The notes under the pieces are model-generated. The model searched no databases. It saw only the letters and a program-made list of their open reading frames with translations, and was not told the origin of the DNA. A stretch of 64,000 nucleotides of DNA from Pseudomonas cerasi (GTDB lineage: Bacteria > Pseudomonadota > Gammaproteobacteria > Pseudomonadales > Pseudomonadaceae): assembly GCF_900074915.1 (NCBI RefSeq), contig NZ_LT222319.1, positions 5,819,001-5,883,000 of the forward strand, given 5' to 3'. Positions 35,275 to 41,554 of the stretch are shown piece after piece. Within the stretch, counting starts at the first letter, position 1. Each line of letters starts with the position of its first letter. A program made the position numbers and the translations under genes.

Positions 35275-35303
35275 AAAAACCGCCTCTCCAAGGCGGTTTT
35301 TTT
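35275..35303 (+). terminator. Intrinsic terminator
   Basis: AAAACCGCCT-ctcc-AAGGCGGTTTTTTT: a perfect short stem with seven T on the plus strand. No clear plus-strand gene ends here, so it may close an unseen small RNA or be left over from a lost gene. Confidence 0.6.
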
Positions 35304-35435
35304 GCCTGAAAACCAGCTGCTTTTTTTCAGTCGAATCTTGACGAAGCTTTGACGAACGTCAGAGCAGTTCGTGACAAACCCAAGGCGAGCCCAAGACGGA
35401 TTTCGACTCGCTCCGGCACGCAGCTTTTCAAAATG

Positions 35436-35476
35436 CAAAAAAAAACCGCTAAGGCCAATGGCCAAAGCGGTTTTTT
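35436..35476 (-). terminator. Terminator of the 33-codon gene
   Basis: CCGCTaaGGCCaatGGCCaaAGCGG forms a stem with matched bulges and is followed on the minus strand by nine T. It begins 16 bases after the stop codon at 35492, as expected for a rho-independent terminator. On the plus strand it has six T. Confidence 0.7.
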
Positions 35477-35491
35477 CCTCAGTTCGATCCG

Positions 35492-35593
35492 TTAAAACAG
35501 ATCGTCCCAATGGTCTCGCAGAAATTCATAGAGACGGTAAGCCCCTAATCCATTCCGAACGAGATCCCAAGTACGCTTCGCAAGCTTAGACAT
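35492..35593 (-). CDS. 33-residue small protein
   Basis: A short ORF starting MSKLAKRTWDLVRNG and ending with aromatic and acidic residues (RDHWDDLF). The ATG is preceded by GGGAGG at ideal spacing and the stop is followed at once by a strong terminator, which together make it a credible gene. The product should be one amphipathic helix. Longer in-frame starts (to 35677) lack such signals. Function unknown; small toxins and phage-like peptides are possible. Confidence 0.55.
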   Translation of the reverse strand: MSKLAKRTWDLVRNGLGAYRLYEFLRDHWDDLF

Positions 35594-35603
35594 ACTTTTG
35601 GCC

Positions 35604-36112
35604 CTCCCGTGGTTGGGCCAAACCTCCAACAGCTTATCCGGCTTAACCACTGTCTTCGGGAATACACGCGAATGCATCCACTAAGGCGGCCGAGGTTAAC
35701 CCCCCAACTCGCACCGGTACGGCTACTAACCCGTATCGAAGGGCTTGAAACTGTTTTTTCCACAGGCTCAAACCTTAGTGGACGACTCACCCATAGGGTT
35801 CTCGTCTGAACGCATAGTAGCGCACTTTTGCAGCGGCGAAAGGCCAAAAGCCAGCATTTAGAAGACAAACCAGCGCAGTGCGATTAACGGCCCTGAGCAA
35901 TTTTATAAAACGTTAATTCCTCTAGGCCGTGCCTCCCTGCACCAAAGCGCGGGAAACGCCTTGGCGGTGCATCAGGCGACGAATAACACGATATCGTATT
36001 ACTTTATGCAGAATTTGCGTTGTCACATGCGTCAACTTTCTAGTAGGATCAACCACACGCGAATGCATCCACCGAGGATGTGCAGGCGTTGGCCTTGCCA
36101 AGTCCTGCAACT
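35604..36112. other. Stretch without a supported gene, with an 18-bp repeat
   Basis: Only weak short frames are present. The sequence ACACGCGAATGCATCCAC occurs exactly at 35664-35681 and 36055-36072, in the same direction; both may be pieces of a duplicated, decayed unit. Confidence 0.35.
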
Positions 36113-36143
36113 AAAAAACCGCCCTACTAAGGCGGTTTTTTTT
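36113..36143 (+). terminator. Intrinsic terminator
   Basis: AAAACCGCC-ctacta-GGCGGTTTTTTTT followed by CGTCTG. The last part of the hairpin and its tail match the terminator at 34395-34424, which suggests a shared origin. Confidence 0.6.
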
Positions 36144-36189
36144 CGTCTGGACCTTTTCCCGTTACGCATAACGCCGTCGAGATAGCCCG

Positions 36190-36384
36190 ATGTTGATCAC
36201 CCTGGAGCTGTCACCCTTTGAGCTGCAAACCCTGTCCGACTTCCGCCGCCTGTACGCGCAATCCCAGCGCCCCCCATCGAGCGCGCCGGAACTTGAGCTG
36301 ACGGCGCTATACAGCTCGCTCAGCACCTCGGCGCAGACCCTGGCCGAAGCCCTGGACAAAGCCGCCCAGGCCCAGGGCCTGTAG
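36190..36384 (+). CDS. Small hypothetical protein
   Basis: A 64-codon ORF starting MLITLELSPFELQTLSDF, GC-rich like the genes after it, and helical in composition. It ends exactly where the convergent minus-strand gene ends (36384/36385). The ATG has no clear ribosome-binding site. It marks the start of a GC-rich, plasmid- or ICE-like block. Confidence 0.45.
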   Translation: MLITLELSPFELQTLSDFRRLYAQSQRPPSSAPELELTALYSSLSTSAQTLAEALDKAAQAQGL

Positions 36385-36594
36385 TCACAGCTCCACGCTA
36401 AAGCTGGTGATGCCCACCTTGTCGGCAAACTTGACCACGACTTTTAAGCTGGTCCAGATCCGCAAGGGTTCGCGCCGGCTGCGCACCGGCACCAGACGCG
36501 CCGTGGGGTCGCCCAGGCGCACCGATAGGGTCCACTGCGCGTTATCCCCTTTGATCCGGCCGACCACGGCTTCATGGATGGCGTGCTGGGCCAC
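36385..36594 (-). CDS. Small hypothetical protein, fourth gene of plasmid-like operon
   Basis: A 69-codon ORF starting MAQHAIHEAVVGRIKGDNAQ. It reads in the same direction as the three genes before it and overlaps the end of the nearest by 23 bases. The C-terminal KVVVKFADKVGITSFSV looks like beta strands. I do not recognise it. Confidence 0.5.
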   Translation of the reverse strand: MAQHAIHEAVVGRIKGDNAQWTLSVRLGDPTARLVPVRSRREPLRIWTSLKVVVKFADKVGITSFSVEL

Positions 36595-36850
36595 CAGGTG
36601 CGCTAGGGAATCGAGCTGTTAATGTCGTCAGTTCCTGCCGGCGATCAGTAGCGGCATTGTCGACCGCATCAAGCAGCGTCTCGATCCTGGCCGCGTCCAA
36701 CACACCCGCTGCCTCTACGCCTTCGATAAAACCTTGCGCGCGTTCCTGGGCCAGCTCCAGGGCGTGCAGATTCGGTGCCTGCTCAACGCACGCCAGGTGT
36801 TCATCCACCTTAATGCGAACCCCGTGAGGCAGATGCACTACCTTGTTCAT
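36572..36850 (-). CDS. Small hypothetical protein, third gene of plasmid-like operon
   Basis: A 92-residue protein read from the ATG at 36850 (MNKVVHLPHGVRIKVDEHLA). This start overlaps the stop of the preceding gene (ATGA), which decides it against longer frames. The middle is helical (HALELAQERAQGFIEGVE). Tight coupling within a run of four short genes is typical of plasmid or integrative-element accessory operons. Confidence 0.55.
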   Translation of the reverse strand: MNKVVHLPHGVRIKVDEHLACVEQAPNLHALELAQERAQGFIEGVEAAGVLDAARIETLLDAVDNAATDRRQELTTLTARFPSAPGGPARHP

Positions 36851-37092
36851 ACCGCCACCGCCGGCAGGCCGACCAGCAGGTCCCGCAGCTCGATCCTGGG
36901 ATGCTGGGCAAAGTCGCCAGCCTGGGCGCAGCCGTCGACGTGCACGAACGGCCTGGCCGCTTCGCGGGCAAACTGGGTGGCCTGGCAAGCGCTGCACACC
37001 ACATCGGTGCCGTCCAGCTGCCAGCGCTCGCGCCAGAACTCAAGCCCACCCTCAAGCCGGTACCGGGCCGCGTTACGGTCACGGGCGCTCAT
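36847..37092 (-). CDS. Small zinc-ribbon-like protein, second gene of plasmid-like operon
   Basis: An 81-residue protein starting MSARDRNAARYRLEGGLEFW at 37092, where its ATG overlaps the stop of the gene before it. A VVCSACQATQF pair and a later HVDGCA suggest a metal-binding ribbon. The function is unknown; such small proteins often accompany conjugative elements. Confidence 0.55.
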   Translation of the reverse strand: MSARDRNAARYRLEGGLEFWRERWQLDGTDVVCSACQATQFAREAARPFVHVDGCAQAGDFAQHPRIELRDLLVGLPAVAV

Positions 37093-37397
37093 GGCACGCT
37101 GACCAGGGAGGCCAGGGCGTTGGATAGCTTGCCCTGGATATACCCTCGCAGCGCCTCGGCGTCCGCCTGGCTGATTTCTTCCATCATGCGCAGGGTCAGC
37201 AGCACGCCTTCCAGCTGGTACACGTAGCGGGCGGCCACCCCTTCGTCGACCGCCTGTTGCATCAGATGCAGTTGGCCCTCGATCAGCTCGTAGTGACCTG
37301 GGCACAGCTTCACACCGCCCAGCTCAAAGCGTCGCGATGCGTCCTCGTCGCTGGTGAAACTGTAGTGTTCTGAACCTGCCAAGCCTGTATCCGTCAT
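37089..37397 (-). CDS. Small hypothetical protein, first gene of plasmid-like operon
   Basis: A 102-residue protein starting MTDTGLAGSEHYSFTSDEDA, acidic, helical after LCPGHYELIEGQLHLMQQAV. AAAAAGGAAT precedes the ATG. It leads a run of four genes with 4-, 4- and 23-base overlaps ending at 36385. I do not recognise the family. Confidence 0.55.
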   Translation of the reverse strand: MTDTGLAGSEHYSFTSDEDASRRFELGGVKLCPGHYELIEGQLHLMQQAVDEGVAARYVYQLEGVLLTLRMMEEISQADAEALRGYIQGKLSNALASLVSVP

Positions 37398-37536
37398 GGG
37401 GCAATTCCTTTTTAGAGTGTAGGGGTGTCAGTGCGTAAAACCACTCTAGGGTGTGTGGTACGCCAGTCTAGGGGGGGTTGGCTACCGGATGTCATAAAAA
37501 AGGGGGCCACACCCTGCCCAGGTGTACCCCCCTTTT

Positions 37537-37788
37537 TTACATACCAACCACTTTCTCTGGATCTGATGGCAGATAAAACCAGCAGCCCTCAGGTTCTGAG
37601 CGATCGTTATCCTTGTGCACGTAAAATCCAACGCCAAGGCCAGGCGCGGCCTCTAGCAGGGACGAGTCAGACCCAACGGCGTGGAAGTCATTAACACGGA
37701 TTGGAGTCCTCTCACCGTCGATGCTTATGGAGGTTACAACCTCATAAAAAAGGCCCGTATTGCCAAGGTTCAAGCTTGGCTGGGCCAC
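37537..37788 (-). CDS. Hypothetical protein, start uncertain
   Basis: An 83-codon frame with the protein-like run GCWFYLPSDPEKVVGM at its end. The first eight or so codons overlap the integrase remnant on the other strand, so they may be accidental and the true N-terminus lost. No known domain is visible. Confidence 0.4.
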   Translation of the reverse strand: MAQPSLNLGNTGLFYEVVTSISIDGERTPIRVNDFHAVGSDSSLLEAAPGLGVGFYVHKDNDRSEPEGCWFYLPSDPEKVVGM

Positions 37789-37869
37789 GCGAATATTAGT
37801 ACCACCCGGATCTACGATCGCCGGCAGCTGCGGGCAGAGGATTCACCAACCTTCAAAGTCCACTACTGA
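37762..37869 (+). pseudogene. C-terminal remnant of a tyrosine-recombinase integrase
   Basis: The frame reads AKVQAWLGHANISTTRIYDR and ends SPTFKVHY. LGHANISTT and the IYDR tyrosine are the last catalytic elements of phage-type integrases. All earlier parts are missing. It shows that an integrative element, perhaps the source of the neighbouring GC-rich genes, was once here. Confidence 0.65.
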
Positions 37870-38226
37870 GATCACCCCAACACAGACTTCTCTGAAAATT
37901 TCAGGGAGGGTTAGCGAATCTCAAGCCCCTCTTCCCACACCCTACACCCATCAGCACACCGAGCACATACAGCACGCCGAGTACATTCAGCACACCGAGC
38001 ACCGAAGAATCACCATAACTTTATGAAATTGAACAATTTTTTTAGTCTTTTTTGCGCGATATCGCGCAATACGAATAAATTAATTAGGCTACTTCATGCA
38101 ATTGAGTTCTCTGTATCGTCAATTCACGTGCATAGTAATGCGCGATATACGCGTGTAATGACGGTTTGCCATCGTCAACGAATGCCGGGAAACTGGACCC
38201 AACAGAACACGGATAAGGGCTACACA

Positions 38227-38889
38227 ATGGCCAACGCAAAACAGTCAGCAAAACGCCGCTTAACGATGGCGGAACGTGCTCAGCAATTGATGCTGGTCCA
38301 CTTCCCTGACGTTTCCGAGGCGTTGAAATGGACGCGCAAAACCCACGACGGCTTCAGCACGATTCCTCGGACCCTGCCCATAACCATGCAGATTATTGAC
38401 GCCGATTCGAAGGGACAACCCGCAGGGCACGTGCTGTTTTGTCTATGGGCGCGTATGCCCGATCATCCGGTCATAACGATCGAGAACCCCAGCACGTTTG
38501 CTGCCGAAGCGGGGTTTCTCGGGGAGCGTGCCGTGGACACTTGGCGTCGCCGGATGAAGAAGCTCCGGGAGCTGAACTTCATCATGACCAAGCCCGGTGC
38601 ATCCGGCGAATTTCACTATGTGATGCTCACCAATCCTAACGCTGCAGTCGAGTGGATGCGTAAGCGCAGCAAGGTTCAGGATGGCCTGTATAGCCGCTTC
38701 ATCGAGCGACTCCCGGAGATCGGTGCCTATGGCGATATCGAGGCATTCCAGGCTCATTGGGCAGAACTCCAAAAAGCAGAGAAGGCGATCGCAGCCGCGG
38801 CCGCAAAAAGCAGCAAAAAAGCATCGCCACCTCCACCGGCTCCATCCAGCAAGCCCAAAAGGACAGCGAAGGCCAAGGCAAATGATTAA
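38227..38889 (+). CDS. Winged-helix-like DNA-binding protein, plasmid type
   Basis: A 220-residue basic protein from MANAKQSAKRRLTMAERAQQ; this ATG follows GGATAAGGGC and is preferred to a frame 68 codons longer through AT-rich sequence. The middle (GFLGERAVDTWRRRMKKLRE, then NFIMTKPG and FHYVMLTNP) looks like a winged helix, and the C-terminus is a Lys/Ala/Pro tail. Proteins of this look occur on Pseudomonas plasmids and integrative elements, possibly in replication or partition. The stop overlaps the first small ORF of the tandem repeat array. Confidence 0.55.
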   Translation: MANAKQSAKRRLTMAERAQQLMLVHFPDVSEALKWTRKTHDGFSTIPRTLPITMQIIDADSKGQPAGHVLFCLWARMPDHPVITIENPSTFAAEAGFLGERAVDTWRRRMKKLRELNFIMTKPGASGEFHYVMLTNPNAAVEWMRKRSKVQDGLYSRFIERLPEIGAYGDIEAFQAHWAELQKAEKAIAAAAAKSSKKASPPPPAPSSKPKRTAKAKAND

Positions 38890-38974
38890 GAGAGCTACGG
38901 GCATCGAGTGCCAATCCACCCACCTCGATGCCCTCAAAAATAAAGCCCTGGACCAGCTGAGGGTCGAGTCTTGA
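38882..38974 (+). CDS. Tandem small ORF, unit 1 (30 residues)
   Basis: The ATG lies within the end of the winged-helix-like gene (AATGATTAA), so translation may be coupled. The product MIKRATGIECQSTHLDALKN and ten more residues matches the three later units except at its N-terminus. It carries one Cys and a helical LDALKNKALDQL. Function unknown. Confidence 0.5.
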   Translation: MIKRATGIECQSTHLDALKNKALDQLRVES

Positions 38975-39038
38975 CTGGTCAGGGCTGTGGTGGTGCAACG
39001 TTTAGCTGACAACCGATACGACCTGCAGGAGGCCGAAA

Positions 39039-39140
39039 ATGCAGTTACTGAGGAGAAGAGTCACGGGCATCGGGTGCCAATCCACCCACCTCGATGCCCT
39101 CAAAAATAAAGCCTTGGACCAGCTGAGGGTCGAGTCTTGA
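39039..39140 (+). CDS. Tandem small ORF, unit 2 (33 residues)
   Basis: Starts MQLLRRRVTGIGCQSTHL and shares the rest with unit 1. AGGAGG lies six bases before the ATG, an ideal ribosome-binding site. The Arg-rich start and single Cys are kept in units 3 and 4, with Gly/Glu the only change at the residue before Cys. Confidence 0.5.
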   Translation: MQLLRRRVTGIGCQSTHLDALKNKALDQLRVES

Positions 39141-39203
39141 CTGGTCAGGGCTGTGGTGGTGCAACGTTTAGCTGACAACCGATACGACCTGCAGGAGGCC
39201 GAA

Positions 39204-39305
39204 ATGCAGTTACTGAGGAGAAGAGTCACGGGCATCGAGTGCCAGTCCACCCACCTCGATGCCCTCAAAAATAAAGCCCTGGACCAGCTGAGGGTCGAGT
39301 CTTGA
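39204..39305 (+). CDS. Tandem small ORF, unit 3 (33 residues)
   Basis: Starts MQLLRRRVTGIECQSTHL. AGGAGG is five bases before the ATG, the unit being one base shorter than its neighbours in this spacer. The frame is kept despite the length change, which fits selection on the coding sequence. Confidence 0.5.
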   Translation: MQLLRRRVTGIECQSTHLDALKNKALDQLRVES

Positions 39306-39369
39306 CTGGTCAGGGCTGTGGTGGTGCAACGTTTAGCTGACAACCGATACGACCTGCAGGAGGCCGAAA

Positions 39370-39471
39370 ATGCAGTTACTGAGGAGAAGAGTCACGGGCA
39401 TCGAGTGCCAGTCCACCCACCTCGATGCCCTTAAAAATAAAGCCCTGAACCAGCTGAGGGTCGAGTCTTGA
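39370..39471 (+). CDS. Tandem small ORF, unit 4 (33 residues)
   Basis: Starts MQLLRRRVTGIECQSTHL, with one Asp-to-Asn change near the end (ALNQLRVES). It has the same AGGAGG signal and is followed by the half-unit and the terminator. Confidence 0.5.
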   Translation: MQLLRRRVTGIECQSTHLDALKNKALNQLRVES

Positions 39472-39532
39472 CTGGTTAGGGCTGTGGTGGTGCATGTGAG
39501 ACCTGCAGGCCTCGACCAGCAGTCTAGCAGCG

Positions 39533-39565
39533 AGCCAGGTTGCTTTGAAAGAACCTGGCTTTTTA
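39533..39565 (+). terminator. Terminator after the tandem small ORFs
   Basis: AGCCAGGTT-gctttgaaag-AACCTGGCT followed by TTTT: a 9-bp perfect stem and T run on the plus strand. It would end a transcript covering the winged-helix-like gene and the small ORFs. Confidence 0.75.
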
Positions 39566-39618
39566 GTCCTTACCAGGTAAACACATTACGGCTTCATCTG
39601 AACAGCAAGAAAGGTGGC

Positions 39619-39768
39619 TGTTGCCGCTGATGCAGAATTGACCCAGCTGCCGAAATTTAGCTGACCCAAGCTTCTACTTTGTAAAGCGTTAGCAGGTCTG
39701 ACTTGGACTGAATACTAATGGGGCAACGCCAAGTCGGCAGCTGGGTCAATTCTGCATCAGCGATAACA
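39619..39768. repeat. MITE-like element, copy 3
   Basis: 150 bp, apparently identical to the copy at 34226-34375, with ends TGTTGCCGCTGATGC and, reversed, TGTTATCGCTGATGC. No ORF inside. Confidence 0.8.
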
Positions 39769-39914
39769 ACCAAGGGACATCATTTTAACCAAGGCGACTT
39801 TTCAGACAAAACCTAGGGTGACGTACCCCGTACACCCCTAGATCCACGAACAACGGATAGGCCCGTCAATGGCGGGCATAGGCACACAAAGCCGATGTGT
39901 CGCACTGGAAACGA

Positions 39915-40049
39915 TCAGTCTCCCGGCTTGTGCTTATGCGGTGGCAGGGTGGGGTGTTTTTTCTCGCCAGGCGGATTTACATGCCGTCTGCGATCATCCT
40001 GACCGTCCTCGCGCTTTGGTTTCGGGCCCGGTTTGATATTAGTGAACAT
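39915..40049 (-). CDS. 44-residue Pro/Lys/His-rich small protein
   Basis: The ATG at 40049 is preceded by AGGAGTACGCC, a strong ribosome-binding site. The product starts MFTNIKPGPKPKRED and ends HKHKPGD; it is very hydrophilic and basic, likely disordered. Function unknown. It was found by hand because of its short length. Confidence 0.5.
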   Translation of the reverse strand: MFTNIKPGPKPKREDGQDDRRRHVNPPGEKKHPTLPPHKHKPGD

Positions 40050-40265
40050 GGCGTACTCCTATAATGACTGGATGAGTCAATTAAAAGTAGCCTATCGTCA
40101 TTCGATTGGCGAATTGAATGGCGCAGTGTCGGAAAAGTCGTTCAACTGCACCCCGCGCCCAGCCGTCAAACCGCTGGGCCGAGTCAATAGAAGGACGCCC
40201 ATTTTCGCGTCCGCGAAAAGGACAGTGACAATGAAGATGAAGATGAAGGTTAAAAAACAGGTTTG

Positions 40266-40436
40266 GTGCAGCGCAGTTACCCAAGCAAGATCGCCTTTGT
40301 GCTTTCAGCGTTTCTGGTTACAGCACTGGCGTTGACGTACCGCTACGGCCTTTACCTGCCTGTGAAGCGAGAAAAAATCACGCTTCGGGCTGACAAGCAA
40401 TCCAGAACATTAACTGATAGTTATCAAAGGAAATAA
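40266..40436 (+). CDS. Small single-span membrane protein
   Basis: A GTG (or the TTG one codon earlier) starts a 56-residue protein with one hydrophobic helix (IAFVLSAFLVTALALTYRYG) and a charged tail. Its TAA overlaps the ATG of the next gene (ATAATG), a sign of coupled translation, and the next product also has one N-terminal membrane helix. The upstream AAGATGAAGGTT could bind ribosomes. Function unknown. Confidence 0.5.
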   Translation: MQRSYPSKIAFVLSAFLVTALALTYRYGLYLPVKREKITLRADKQSRTLTDSYQRK

Positions 40437-41098
40437 TGTCAAACTTAAAAATAAGTCGAAAAATAAAAAAGCACGCTATCAAGGTTTTTCAGTTTGCTAT
40501 GGCATTAGGGTTTGTAAGCGTAGCCATTACCACAGCATACAACTTTATTGTTGAGGATGTGTCGCTGAAATTTGTAAAACCTTTCGGTCGTTATTCTATA
40601 TTCGAACTTGAAAATGACTCACCTAGCGATCAAACAATAGAAAGCTTTACGGTAACTTTTCCTGAAGGACAACCTTTAGTGGCTCGAACAACGAGAGATG
40701 TTTATGGAAATCAATCAGATACCGGAAAGATAACGTTGCCAGGTGGCAATGCGGGGTGGATACCCACCGTCGAATTTTCTGAGCTTAATGGCCAGATTAT
40801 AAGCGCTAACAAGAAAAAAACATTCAGACTGCCTCCCGCCAGCAGTATTGATTACTTGAAATTAGAAGCTGGAGTTTTCGATATAAAGTATTATACCCAT
40901 CCGAATAATAAAATACTAAGATCTATCGACGATGGATTGAAATGGATAGGCTTGAAAAACACAGATACAAAAATTCGCTATCTAATGGTTAATAACTATT
41001 GGTCCCCTACGACATCGACTTCTCTAAACGAGGCGCTTAAGCTAGCTTGCAGAGACGATCGGTCACTCGGTGTTGGCGTTCGATGTCCTGGTGACTAA
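40436..41098 (+). CDS. Membrane-anchored hypothetical protein
   Basis: A 220-residue protein: basic cytoplasmic start (SRKIKKHAIK), one helix (FQFAMALGFVSVAITTAYNF, about residues 18-37), then a beta-rich periplasmic or outer domain rich in polar residues. AAAGGAAAT precedes the ATG, inside the overlapping upstream gene. The low GC content compared with the neighbours suggests separate acquisition. I do not recognise the domain. Confidence 0.65.
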   Translation: MSNLKISRKIKKHAIKVFQFAMALGFVSVAITTAYNFIVEDVSLKFVKPFGRYSIFELENDSPSDQTIESFTVTFPEGQPLVARTTRDVYGNQSDTGKITLPGGNAGWIPTVEFSELNGQIISANKKKTFRLPPASSIDYLKLEAGVFDIKYYTHPNNKILRSIDDGLKWIGLKNTDTKIRYLMVNNYWSPTTSTSLNEALKLACRDDRSLGVGVRCPGD

Positions 41099-41246
41099 CA
41101 GTTAACTGTAGCGGCTCGCGTTTGGAAACACGCGGGCTCGCAATAAGCGTAATTTTCGGTTCAGATTATTTGCACCTATCCGGTGCAGCTGGCTCAGGTC
41201 CTAAGCGTTTCAGAGGGTGCTGTGCGTATCCAGATTGAGGCCCCGG
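41099..41246. other. Short gap before MITE copy 4
   Basis: No ORF. CGGCTCGCGTTTGG...CACGCGGGCTCG shortly after the stop may fold into a weak hairpin that ends the membrane-protein pair. Confidence 0.3.
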
Positions 41247-41395
41247 TGTTATCGCTGATGCAGAATTGACCCACCTGCCGACCTGGCGTTGCCCCATTAG
41301 GATTTAGCCCAAAGTTAGAGATGCTACCGCTTTACGAAGTAGAAGCTTGGGTCAGAGAGGTCTCGGCAACAGAGTCAATTCTGCAAGTGGCAACA
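41247..41395. repeat. MITE-like element, copy 4
   Basis: A 149-bp copy with ends TGTTATCGCTGATGCAGAAT and, reversed, TGTTGCCACTTGCAGAAT. It runs in the opposite direction to copies 2 and 3 and is more diverged, as is copy 1. Confidence 0.7.
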
Positions 41396-41554
41396 ACCTC
41401 GGCAAACCGGGGTCAATTGACCTTTGGCGCCAGCACATATCGTTAGATGTTGAAATCTCCATAGTCGTTATCCTTCGAATTCCGTATCAGTTGTTCCGCA
41501 TACAGCATTGACTAGCCTTTCCTACTACCACAAATACCAACAATGGGCAAGAAT

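Larger units (their letters stand above)
38893..39500 (+). repeat. Tandem array of a 165/166-bp unit, about 3.6 copies
   Basis: Landmark GGGCATCGAGTGCC or its one-base variant recurs at 38899, 39065, 39230 and 39396, spacings of 166, 165 and 166. Each full unit has GCAGGAGGCCGAAA before a 33-codon ORF and ends in an inverted repeat (CCCTGGACCAG ... CTGGTCAGGG). Identity between units is very high. A terminator follows at 39533. Confidence 0.9.

Noticed and set aside
38893..39500. CRISPR array reading of the tandem repeats
   Set aside because: The whole 165/166-bp unit is repeated, with no variable spacers between short repeats, so it is a tandem duplication.
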